Source: Heterodera schachtii (Eukaryota; Nematoda; Chromadorea; Rhabditida; Heteroderidae). From it: a DNA stretch of 64,000 nucleotides. Location: positions 803,226 through 867,225 of the forward strand of contig SIJG01000004.1 in the NCBI GenBank assembly GCA_023374025.1, in the 5' to 3' direction. The notes under the pieces are model-generated. The model saw only the letters and a list, made by a program, of their open reading frames with translations, was not told the DNA's origin and did no database searches. Within the stretch, counting starts at the first letter, position 1; each line of letters starts with the position of its first letter. Below are positions 23,022 to 31,879 of the stretch, one piece after another. A program made the translations under genes and the position numbers.

Positions 23022-23745
23022 TCCATTGATTTGGGTGACAATTCTCCACCATTTGTTGACTGGTGCTGCAGGGATTTGAGCCGAGGGAGAGCGCGCTTTC
23101 CTTTAGGATTTGATATTTGCGGCACTCTTCTCCTAGCTCTTGCAGTGAGGTTGACCGTCCGCTCGTTCGACTGTCTTCCAAGCGCTGAAGACATTTTTGC
23201 CTCAGATCGGTGAATTCGTCTCGCAATGCAATGATCAGTATCATGCATTTGAGCTCCTCTTTGCTCAGCGACAGATCGGCATTTTCGCAGGACGAGTTGA
23301 TCAGTGCGATCAAACTTTGCACGTCCTGATGCGCGTCTTGACGAATTTGGAAGCAATCAAAACGGCGGAGAAACAATGATCGGGTTTCTCCGAATAATTG
23401 TTTCAGTTTTGCGGTCGTCTCGTCCCAGTTGAAGTCGTTTTGCGACTTTGGTGCGATGCTGTCGATGTACCGTTTGTACTCCGCTTCGCCCAATTTGCCA
23501 ATCAATAGTTGCACTTTGGACTGGTCGCTGAGTGCGTGTCCGTCCTGGGCGATGATTTGCCCGTAGCGCTTTAGCCAAACGTCAAATGTATGCCCTAACT
23601 CAGGGTCATACTCAAATGCTGAAAGGCGAGCATCGATTGATGTCGCTAATGCAGCAGAACTGTTGCTTTGTTCCGCTGATGCCTTCAAAACAGCCTCCAA
23701 AATCAGTTTAAGCTGATTGGGGTCCATCGTCAATTGTTTAGCCAA
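22966..23745 (-). CDS. Gag-like protein of the nested gypsy element
   Basis: 259-residue ORF starting after the leader repeats. The pattern (helical N-terminus, then FDVWLKRYGQI, KVQLLIGKLGEAEYKRYID and a FNWDETTAKLKQLFG segment) matches the gag of nematode gypsy elements of the K02A2.6 kind. No CCHC knuckle is present. The ORF is intact. Confidence 0.75.
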   Translation of the reverse strand: MAKQLTMDPNQLKLILEAVLKASAEQSNSSAALATSIDARLSAFEYDPELGHTFDVWLKRYGQIIAQDGHALSDQSKVQLLIGKLGEAEYKRYIDSIAPKSQNDFNWDETTAKLKQLFGETRSLFLRRFDCFQIRQDAHQDVQSLIALINSSCENADLSLSKEELKCMILIIALRDEFTDLRQKCLQRLEDSRTSGRSTSLQELGEECRKYQILKESALSLGSNPCSTSQQMVENCHPNQWNGETNECRHRCSNHGDHK

Positions 23746-23747
23746 CC

Positions 23748-24005
23748 CGGCTTTTGAAGAATTTGTCGAGCCGACCCGGCTTTTGCTGTAATTTGTCGAG
23801 CCGACCCGGCTTTAGATGAATAAGCAGTTCTTTTGTCTGCTTTTTGACGAAATTGACGAGCCAACCCGGCTTTTGTCGAATTTTGATGAGCCGACCCGGC
23901 TTTTGATGAATTTCGATGAGCCGACCCGGCTTTAGACGAATTTTGTTGAGCCGACTCGGCTTTTGACGCTTGCAGTTTCTTTGACTGCTTTTTGACGAAT
24001 TTGCC
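23748..24005. repeat. Leader tandem repeat of GAGCCGACCCGGCTTT units
   Basis: About seven degenerate units of roughly 30-36 bp between the 5' LTR and gag of the nested element. On the minus strand they would read KPGRL-type peptide repeats, but no start precedes them; leader structure is more likely. Confidence 0.7.
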
Positions 24006-24569
24006 AATCCGGCTTTAAGACAATTCACAGCCAATTCCGGCTTTTCGGTGAAATTGTTTTGCCGTCTCGGCTTTTTGTTTTGTCCTTAAAATTAAATTTG
24101 AGCCTTTTCTCACCCGAAGATGTAGAGCAGGTTCTTTGCTTGTGACTGCGCCAAATTGTTGTGTATTTACTACAACAATAAAAATGTTTGGTCTTTGACC
24201 AAAACCAATGTTGTCAAATTAATAAATAAATAATTTATTAAACAAATAAATATGGAGGAGGACAGCAGGATAAATAATAAATAATGAAATGGTGGAATGA
24301 ATGGGAGAATGCCCCGAGTGGGGGAAAGGGAGACATATTTATGGACTGGTCAAGGGGCGGGGCGAGAGACAATGAGAGAGGGAGAGAAAGGGAAAAGATA
24401 ATCAATAATTGGTGTGTCCCTTATCCAACAAGGGGATTTTTCCATTTAAGCCAAATATTTTTAAAACTACTAAACCAAAACACCGAAGTTGTCAAATCAC
24501 CAATTTTTGTCGAACGGAGCATCACACAGTCGAGAGTGGGCGAGCTGATCAGCGATCACAGCGGAACAT

Positions 24570-25337
24570 TTGCGGCGCGGACGTGACTTTTCGAAGGAGG
24601 CAATTACGGACGCCGTATTCAGCTACAAAGAGGACCAAACTGAAGCAGTCGCTCGAACGGACAAAAAAGAGGGCCATTTTGGACTCGAAAAGACTTGGCA
24701 CGAAATCAAAGAGAGATTTTATTGGGTCGGAATGAAAGACGACGTTAAACTGCTAATTGAGGCCTGTGAAAAGTGCCAAGTGAGGAAAATTCAGCCAGGG
24801 CAGGCCAAATCGGCTCCGAGTGTCCCAATCGAACCATCAAATGGCCCATTTCAAAGAATTCATTGCGATTTAATGGGTCCTTTAAAGAAAACCGAAAGAG
24901 GAAATTTGTATATTTTTTTGGCCATTGATAGTTTTTCAAAATGGGTCATGGCCAAAGCAATCGCGGATCAGAAAGCTAATACTGTATCGGAAATTTTTGT
25001 TGAAATGGTGATCCATCAACATTCAACTCCTGAGATTGTTGTGACTGATCAGGGAAGACAGTTCACTTCGGGAATTTTTAATGATTGGGCAAAAATATAT
25101 GGTTTTGAGCATGTTACTACAACACCATATCATCAACAGGCTAACGGAATGGCCGAAGGAACGATGCGTATAATGGCCAATATTATTTTTCAAATGGTCA
25201 ATGAAAAAGGGAATAATTGGGACGAAATTTTGCCGCACGCTATTTTTTCATATAATGTTTCTATACATTCGGCTACCAAATTTTCGCCTTTTTTTATCAT
25301 TAATTTACGACAGCCAAAAAAGAGAATGATCGAATAA
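24570..25337 (+). CDS. Integrase (H2C2 zinc finger and rve core) of the 8-kb LTR element
   Basis: An H2C2-type finger (GHFGLEKTWH, then CEKCQ) is followed by a catalytic core: first Asp in IHCDLMGP, second Asp in VVTDQGRQF, Glu in NGMAEGTMR. So the D-D-E triad is present. The core is of Ty3/gypsy or BEL/Pao type. The 5' side is cut off: nothing like reverse transcriptase or RNase H is found up to the nested element. The frame stops at 25335-25337, and the expected C-terminal continuation resumes in another frame at about 25340. Confidence 0.8.
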   Translation: MRRGRDFSKEAITDAVFSYKEDQTEAVARTDKKEGHFGLEKTWHEIKERFYWVGMKDDVKLLIEACEKCQVRKIQPGQAKSAPSVPIEPSNGPFQRIHCDLMGPLKKTERGNLYIFLAIDSFSKWVMAKAIADQKANTVSEIFVEMVIHQHSTPEIVVTDQGRQFTSGIFNDWAKIYGFEHVTTTPYHQQANGMAEGTMRIMANIIFQMVNEKGNNWDEILPHAIFSYNVSIHSATKFSPFFIINLRQPKKRMIE

Positions 25338-25375
25338 GGAAAGCAAGTGAAAGGGAATTTGAAATTGGTGATTTA

Positions 25376-25717
25376 GTGTTGTTAAAAAAAGAAGTTTTGG
25401 GCCATAAATTTGATCAGCGTTGGTTGGGACCAATGCGTTGTGTGGGCATTGAAAAAGAAAAGAAAAATGTTGTTTTACAGTCAATTGATGGAAGAGCTAA
25501 ATTAAGAAAAGTACACCAAGAAAAAGTGAAACATTTTAAGGGACCAGCAATTCTTCCACTAAGGCAGTCAGACGAACCATTTAATTGGGAAAAGTACGTA
25601 GATGACCCGAATTTAGAACAGGAAGAAATTGAAAGTGAAAGTGGCGAAAGTGACTGTGGAGAAACCCGAGAAAATGAAAATGCGCAGCCAAAAAACAAAA
25701 TGGGATTAAAAGTTTAA
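25376..25717 (+). CDS. Frameshifted integrase C-terminal region (GPY/F-like)
   Basis: Upstream of the Met, in the same frame, are REFEIGDLVLLKK residues typical of the segment after an integrase core. HKFDQRWLGPMRC and a later KLRKVHQEKVKHF fit the GPY/F module. It should be joined to the ORF ending at 25337; a frameshift separates them. The C-terminal third is acidic. Confidence 0.65.
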   Translation: MLLKKEVLGHKFDQRWLGPMRCVGIEKEKKNVVLQSIDGRAKLRKVHQEKVKHFKGPAILPLRQSDEPFNWEKYVDDPNLEQEEIESESGESDCGETRENENAQPKNKMGLKV

Positions 25718-25819
25718 AAGTATGGGTTTGAGAGTTCTGACGATGAGAATGATTGGAATGTTGTTGCGTTTGTAAGAGAAAACCAAAATTCTGAGGATGA
25801 TGAAGGCCCGGAAATCATA

Positions 25820-26539
25820 ATGGACAGAAATCTCGAAATCGAAATAATGCCAATTTTCACAATACTCGAAGTTTTTATTGAGGGTTCATTTACTGAAGTA
25901 TACACCGGGTGGAGAGACCCCGTAACAATCTCATTAATCTCAAGCATACCTGAAAACCTAGTAAGGGAAAACTGGGAAATTTATGTTAATGGAAATGGCT
26001 CAAGATTTGTTATGGCATGGATTTTTGGCGAAAGTTTTGAAATTTTCATTGTCAACGAATTTGATCAAATAATGTTGGGAATTGATGCGCAAATGTTGTT
26101 GGGTGAAAGATGGCGAATAAAAACTGAAAATGAAATTGAGACATATTGGGAAATTTACTTCGATGAAAATGGGCACGAATTTGAAATTCCCAGAATTCCT
26201 GAAATCCTTTTTTCAGAAAAGGAAAACTTGGAAATTGGGTATGGACCAAACTTTGTAACTCTCCGAAATTCAGAAGGAATGATAAGTGATCAGGATGATT
26301 TAGAGGAAGGAAATGAATTTTCAAGAACAGACATTAATATGATAAATTATGTGAAACCGTTTAAAAGTTTATCGGATTTTTCAAGCGAAGTTGATGAAGA
26401 TGAAGGAAATGAAGAATTAGTGGAAAATGCCGGAGAAAGGGAGAGAAATATAAATAATTCTCTAGAAATTTTAGGAAGAATGGAAAAGGAACAAATGAAT
26501 GAAAAAGGGCGGCTAAATAAAGCGGATAAAATCAAATAA
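25820..26539 (+). CDS. Acidic ORF of the LTR element, unknown
   Basis: 239 residues, rich in Glu and Ile. The segment IMLGIDAQMLLG resembles the ILG-x-D motif near the end of retropepsins, but the catalytic D-T/S-G is not seen where expected (TGWRDPVTISLIS). It lies after integrase and before the zinc-knuckle ORF, same strand. A remnant protease is possible; I am not sure. Confidence 0.45.
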   Translation: MDRNLEIEIMPIFTILEVFIEGSFTEVYTGWRDPVTISLISSIPENLVRENWEIYVNGNGSRFVMAWIFGESFEIFIVNEFDQIMLGIDAQMLLGERWRIKTENEIETYWEIYFDENGHEFEIPRIPEILFSEKENLEIGYGPNFVTLRNSEGMISDQDDLEEGNEFSRTDINMINYVKPFKSLSDFSSEVDEDEGNEELVENAGERERNINNSLEILGRMEKEQMNEKGRLNKADKIK

Positions 26540-26569
26540 AAATATGCGAGCCATTCGTTTTTCAAGGAA

Positions 26570-27682
26570 TTGGACCGAATGACATCACCGGCTCCATTAC
26601 ACTTCGAATCCTTGACTGATGACGAAGAGGAATCGCTGAGACGATTGGAAAGACGTCTGCAGGAACAACTGAACAAAGTGAGGCAAACATTGGCCCAAGA
26701 ACAACCGGAGGAGTGCCATGTTAAGGCGCGAGAAGAAAAATGCATTGAGCAACTGAAGCAACAGACGGTAAAGGATACGGTAGACCAAAAAGAAATGGCG
26801 GAAAAAGAAGAAAAAAGCGAAAAATTAGGTGAAAAAAGAGAAAGTGAGGCCAAAAAAGCCGAACCGGAAGCAAAAGAGCGAAAAACGGATGAGGATGGCA
26901 TTGTGCAAACAAAAATGGAGAAAGAGAAAAGTACGGTGGAAGATGTGTTGTCTTTAGGAGATGAAGAAGAAGACTCTCCTTATGAAGCAGCGAAGGTATT
27001 TGAGACGGGGACGTCTTTTTTTGAAAGCGCGGGGGTGCGAGCGAATTCACGCCGGGAACTTGCGGAATTGACAAAAGCCCGAAATGAAGCGAAAATAAAG
27101 GCTAAAAATGAATTAGAGCCGCCGGCGCTGCTGGACATGCCAAAGGAAGGACAAAATGGTCGAAAACGATTGAGAGAGGGATCGCCAAACAAAGGCGAAT
27201 TGTTTACGAACAATCGTTGGGATGAGAAGATGCGCGAGATTGAAGAAGTGAACAAAAATTCGAAAGAAGTGCGCAATGCCTTGAGTGGACTTTTGACGAT
27301 GCGTCAAAAAATCTTTGAAATACAGGATGAAGCCCAAGTGGCGACGAAGGAATTGCAAAAAATGTTAAGAAAAATGGAAGGAAAGGAAAAAATCGGAAAT
27401 GAAATGGAGGATGAAATTGGGTTGCCGGGAAATCCGCGTGAAGTTCGGTGTTTTAAATGTGGACGTTCTGGACATTTTGCTCGTGAATGCCGTGATGCTG
27501 GAGACCGAGAACGTGGACGCAGAGTTTGGCGCAATTGGGGCGACGCTCGAGGTCGAACTGGACGTGGAACGTGGCGAAACAGCGACCAGAACGAAGTCGG
27601 TGAGGGCCCTTCCACTTCGACGTCATCAGCGCACTTGACGGACTTCGGCACGTTCTTCAATTACATCGGAGGAAACCAATAA
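26570..27682 (+). CDS. Zinc-knuckle (CCHC) gag-like protein at the 3' end of the LTR element
   Basis: 370 residues. The N-terminal half is a Glu/Lys-rich predicted coiled coil (LRRLERRLQEQLNKV onwards). Near residue 295 there is one CCHC knuckle, CFKCGRSGHFAREC, followed by an Arg/Gly-rich nucleic-acid-binding stretch. This is what a gag nucleocapsid looks like, yet it lies downstream of integrase. It ends 123 nt before the right LTR. The ORF is uninterrupted. Confidence 0.7.
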   Translation: MDRMTSPAPLHFESLTDDEEESLRRLERRLQEQLNKVRQTLAQEQPEECHVKAREEKCIEQLKQQTVKDTVDQKEMAEKEEKSEKLGEKRESEAKKAEPEAKERKTDEDGIVQTKMEKEKSTVEDVLSLGDEEEDSPYEAAKVFETGTSFFESAGVRANSRRELAELTKARNEAKIKAKNELEPPALLDMPKEGQNGRKRLREGSPNKGELFTNNRWDEKMREIEEVNKNSKEVRNALSGLLTMRQKIFEIQDEAQVATKELQKMLRKMEGKEKIGNEMEDEIGLPGNPREVRCFKCGRSGHFARECRDAGDRERGRRVWRNWGDARGRTGRGTWRNSDQNEVGEGPSTSTSSAHLTDFGTFFNYIGGNQ

Positions 27683-28309
27683 ATGCTAAGCGATCGGACA
27701 TTTTCATTATTCATTCAAATTATCTTACTCTTTTTAATCTTTAATTTCTCTATTTTTTTAATTGTATTAGTCAGGACCGGGGACGGTCTATTCGGAGGGG
27801 GCCGATGATATACTTAATTTCCTATTTCTTTCTTTCTCTCTCTTATCCTCTGATAATTGTTCGCCCGTCAATGTCATCCCGGGGGGCGGTCCTTCCTTTC
27901 TCTAATCGAGACTCTTTATAAGTGTTCATCCGCCTCTTCTTTCTCTCAGTCTTGCCCGGGGCTCCCGCCCATCAGTCTCTGTCCCCGAGACCGAATCGGG
28001 TTGGGGGGTCGCCCATTGTATCCTGAACATTGGACACCAGAATAAAGACTGATTTGTTGGACATCGGAAGAGTAAGACTTTGACACTCATACCTTTTGGG
28101 CACCCCCCCTGTCCCATCTCCATTCAATATGATAAAATCTGTCTTAACGAGCCAAAAAATGAAAATTAAAAAGAGACACCCGAAAATTTATAGAAATTAA
28201 CAAAGGGATTGATCGCTATGTTCGTACGAAAAAGAATAATAATTTGATAGTCGCCTTTAGGAATTATTCAATTTCAAATAATTTTGAAGCAAGCACACAC
28301 AAATTCAAC

Positions 28310-28510
28310 ACTCGGAATAAATAAATAATTTTTGAAAATGCTGTAAGAAATGACGAGAAAGTTGATTTTTAGGAGTGGTATTTTTCAAATTTTTAAATCG
28401 AAAATTGTTTAGAGAAAATGAAAAAAAAAATGTTTTTTATTGGGCTTTTCTCGTAACAACTAAGCCGCAGAAAAAATGTGTAAAAACATAAAAATCCCAT
28501 TCCTACTAAA
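28310..28510. repeat. Dispersed repeat family B, copy 2
   Basis: Matches 15110-15385 at the GATTTTTAGGAGTGGTAT and ACTAAGCCGCAGAAAAA landmarks. The rest of 28127-28735 has no recognised feature. Confidence 0.6.
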
Positions 28511-28735
28511 TTACTAACGAATTTTTATGAAAATTAGGCGCAAAGATTTATGGTTATTTCCGTTATATCCTTCCCCATAAATCGAAAATTTTGTTTTGAC
28601 GCCAGACTACACTAGAAAAATTTAGGTTTTTGAGATATGACTTTTATGAGGGTGAGGCGTGACGGAAAATTATGGATTTTGAATCGCTTGGTACTTCACT
28701 GATCATTCACTGATCATTTCATCCTTCTCCGTTCT

Positions 28736-29447
28736 CTATGGAATGCCCTGCTCCACTGTTTTGCAGAATTTGTTGTCTTTGGCCCATTGTATCTCCATTT
28801 TTGGCAAATTCACCAGCTGTTTGATAACTAATTTTCTGTTCTTTGGTGGGTCCTTGGACTTTGCAGATTTGTTGAACATTTGAAGGCAGTCCATTTTGAC
28901 TTGGTCGTCGTCACCGTCGGAAATGACAAAGTATTCATTAGGCAGTCCAGTGCGGGTTTTACAGTATTCGAAGACTGTAGTGCTCCCAATGTATCGAAGC
29001 AAGACGCTAAGACTAAATACAAAAATCGGTTACGGGGGAAGGAAGGGATTAATGGATTGAAAATTCACAGTCCACTTGCCTCTTAATTTTAAACTGGTCC
29101 AAATCGACTTTCTGAATGCTAAAAGTTGCGTCTTGAATTGCATTTATTATACTGGCACTTTTCAAATCATAAATGCCATTCTCCATGGCTTTATGGTTAA
29201 CTGATTTAATGTTGTCCGACTCGTCCACATACAAATAAGGCCGATCAAGCGAAGTGCCAGCAAAAATGGGTCTGAAGGATCCGTTGTCGAGTTTCACTAA
29301 AATCTTTTTGCCATTGAGCGAAGCATTTGACAAAGAGATGTTCAATTTGTCGAGGGATGAGTTATTGTGTAAGACCAATTCAATGCCACGGCATTCACTC
29401 AGAAGCAGCGCAAAGAGTGGAAGAAGAAGAAAAGTGGGGAACACCAT
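28736..29447 (-). CDS. Secreted protein, two exons with a GC-AG intron, 214 aa
   Basis: Exon 1 29447-29080, exon 2 29012-28736; sum 645 nt. Residues 1-20 (MVFPTFLLLPLFALLLSEC) are a clear signal peptide. The only phase-compatible donor is AAGAG|GCAAGT, a textbook GC donor, giving phase 2 on both sides. An alternative acceptor six bases downstream (exon start 29006) would drop two residues. The mature protein is mixed alpha/beta in character with few Cys; no family recognised. Candidate secreted effector, by inference only. Confidence 0.7.
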
Positions 29448-29512
29448 GATGATGGGGAGCGGAGGAGAACAATTTAATAGAATAATAATAATAATTAATG
29501 ATATTAAATCTG

Positions 29513-29690
29513 TCAAATGCCAATTCTTAAAGAGGGGGGGGGGGGGGGGAAATGATGACGAAAAGAGAATAAAAAGATGTCAAATGCCATTCTTGGGGGG
29601 GGGGGGATGGGTGGCAAATGATGACGAAAAGCGAATGATAAATGCCAATATTTAACGAAAAGAGGGGGGGGGGGGGTGGCAAATGATGAC
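29513..29690. repeat. Tandem repeat with long G-runs
   Basis: Three units of about 55-65 bp, each with a run of roughly 11-16 G followed by AAATGATGACGAAAAG-like sequence. It lies just upstream of the start of the minus-strand secreted gene. The runs could form G-quadruplexes. Confidence 0.75.
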
Positions 29691-30011
29691 AAAAAATTAT
29701 TCTTGCTTAATCTCTTTGTTTTCCTTTTAAAAATCAGTTAGCATAAATGCATAGCAATATTCGAATTGATTGATTTTTCCGTTTATGATGAGAATAATCG
29801 ATGAAAAATGATTAACTGTGGCTGTAATAATTAGTATTATTTTTTTAATTCATTTTATTAGTTTTTGTTAAATTGAAGAGCACTTGACGCAATCTCGTGA
29901 AAAAAGAATTTCGTAATTTTTTTAATTTTTGGGGGAGGGGGGTAGATAACCCAGGGTCGGGGTTACTTCGGCGCTGCCACTTCGGCGCGGCGTTTTCCGG
30001 TGCGGTCAGCA

Positions 30012-30063
30012 GGGGCCTATTCAAATTGATCGCATCGTATCAATGCTAATTTGAATAGGCCCC
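30012..30063. repeat. Perfect 16-bp inverted repeat (hairpin)
   Basis: GGGGCCTATTCAAATT and its inverse AATTTGAATAGGCCCC are separated by 20 bp. Flanking text with ACTTCGGCGC resembles the foldback element at 53894-54125. Confidence 0.7.
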
Positions 30064-30612
30064 AGTTCGGTGGCGCCGTGATTGGAATTATTAAAAAAGG
30101 CGATACCGCATTTTGGTCAGTTTGACATTGACTGATCTTCGCAAAACTTTGAATGCCGAACACCTGAACAATTATTTTTTATCACCATAATATTTTAATT
30201 AATTGTTTTTGATTTTGATTAACTTATTAAAAAATATGCTGCCGTTTTTAAAACTTTTAATACAAAGTGTGCAGTCGCTAATTGGGAGTGGTTATTTAAA
30301 TCATCATAATTGATGTTAAAGTATTTATAAAATTACAAATATGAAAATTTAACTAAAAATTACACAGTGCAATGAAAGTTCCCGCATTTTTTAAAACTTC
30401 TTTTTGTATCCAAATATTTCAATTTTTCTCTGAAGCTTCACCACTATCGTATTAAGCGACCTTTTTTACCCCTTATGCCATTAAGGTTTATTTTATTTTA
30501 ATAATATAACTTTTTTAATAGCCTCTGAAGCAAAGTCAAGTCGCCTTTAATTGCACCTCTTTTTTGCACTTATTTTCATAATTTTATTTCTTCCGAAAAA
30601 AATACAAACTTA

Positions 30613-30798
30613 TTAGGTGGGAATAATCTGGGGAGCTACGTGGCCGCATTTAATGACTTGAAATCGGGTCTGCAAATTTTCCAAAATCCAATTTTGGTTG
30701 TGGCACTTAACAATGACCGCACCATCTTGAAATTTCGTGGAAATAGTATCGCCTTGTTCCTGATTAATCGCCGCTTTTAGTTTTGTCAAAAATGTCAT
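30613..30798 (-). CDS. Short ORF, 61 aa, uncertain
   Basis: Met to stop on the minus strand, with a composition more gene-like than its AT-rich surroundings (a CHNQNWILENLQTRFQ stretch). It has no signal peptide, no splice partners found and no recognised domain. It may be an exon fragment or pseudogene piece. Confidence 0.25.
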   Translation of the reverse strand: MTFLTKLKAAINQEQGDTISTKFQDGAVIVKCHNQNWILENLQTRFQVIKCGHVAPQIIPT

Positions 30799-31879
30799 TT
30801 ATGGTAATAATAGGCTTTGCTCCATATAACCAAACTTTAATCCCTGGTATCGTATCCTTACTGTTCTCCATATTCCGCAAAATTTCAAAAAATTTCGTCA
30901 ATTAAAAAATTATGGCCAAAAACCTTTGAAATGGTTTTTGTGTATAAATTTTTTAAGAGCTATGAAATTTTTTTAAGTTTTGCAGACTAATTAAGCAAAT
31001 TAGGGTATCGAATTTTCTAAGGATATTGGATTTTATATTCACAGGTTCATATATTTGGTTAGCTTTTTAGTTTAATTTGTTAAATTAGCAATTGAACAGC
31101 ATTACATATATTTTAGAATTTCAGCTCGAAGTATCGCCGCTACTTGTGAAAATCAATGTTCCGGTACCGTAATCGCAGTACAGTCCCGGCTTTCTCGAAT
31201 TAACGCGCCCGATCTGCTAAATTCCGTAAAGCATTTCATTAATAATACTCCAAGGAAATGAAAATGACAAATAAAATAACCAAATTAAAATTGTTCAGTC
31301 TGATAATAAATCAACTTAGTCAAATTCGGTTTTACCACAAATAAATCCGGGCCCTATTATTATGTTCTAGCGGTTTTTACTTAGTATTAATCTAAAATTT
31401 TTTATAAACCACAGATAGAGTTGGCAAATACCAATCTCATTCAAATAAAGACCCACTGCTATTCATGCAATATGAGTTTCAAATTATTTTGTAACTGACT
31501 ACGAAATGCAAATATTTAAGGCTAACTCCGTTAGCCTGCCAAAAATTGTTAAATGTGGGGTCTTCAAAACAAGGCCCACAACAAAAGGGTAACGACTAGG
31601 CATCATTGTCTCTGCTCAACTGTAAATGAGAAAAGGAAATTTAGGATGGGGATAAAAAAGAGCAAGGGATGCGATGAAATCGACAAATTCTCTCTCATCT
31701 GTCTGTCTTCTCTGTCAGTCTCTTTGTTTTCCATTTTCTGTTGCAGTCTTTCCCAAATCAATTAAAAACGCCCCAACGGCGGAGAAAGGCAATTAGTGCG
31801 AGATAGTCAGTCTCTCCTTCAACTTCACCTTTTTTAATTATTATATTTTCATTTCACTGATATTTATTTAAGCCTAAAA

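Larger units (their letters stand above)
21899..24430 (-). mobile_element. Nested non-autonomous Ty3/gypsy-like LTR element, 2.53 kb
   Basis: LTRs of 274 bp at 21899-22172 and 24157-24430 appear identical by eye and start TG, end CA. A 5-bp duplication AGGGG flanks it (21894-21898, 24431-24435). Reading the minus strand, TGGCGCAGTCAC lies just inside the 5' LTR (primer-binding site) and AAAGAAGGGAGG abuts the 3' LTR (polypurine tract). It encodes gag and a protease fragment fused to an integrase tail, with reverse transcriptase, RNase H and integrase core deleted. Confidence 0.9.
20089..28126 (+). mobile_element. LTR retrotransposon, about 8.0 kb including a nested insertion
   Basis: Near-identical LTRs at 20089-20410 (322 bp) and 27806-28126 (321 bp) start TG and end CA; they differ by one C in a C-run. 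Each has a TTTATAA box and an AATAAA signal. TGGAGGTCCCGCC directly follows the left LTR (primer-binding-site position) and GGAGGGGGCCGA precedes the right LTR (polypurine tract). A 4-bp ATAT flank is present on both sides. The plus-strand interior has a broken integrase and two further ORFs; protease, reverse transcriptase and RNase H are not found. A second element (21899-24430) has landed inside. Confidence 0.85.

Noticed and set aside
22302..23213. A 303-residue plus-strand ORF
   Set aside because: Shadow of gag and the pol remnant on the minus strand, which show real family motifs.
31553..31765. 70-residue plus-strand ORF before HMG-CoA lyase
   Set aside because: No homology and no link in phase to the lyase, which has its own Met and presequence.
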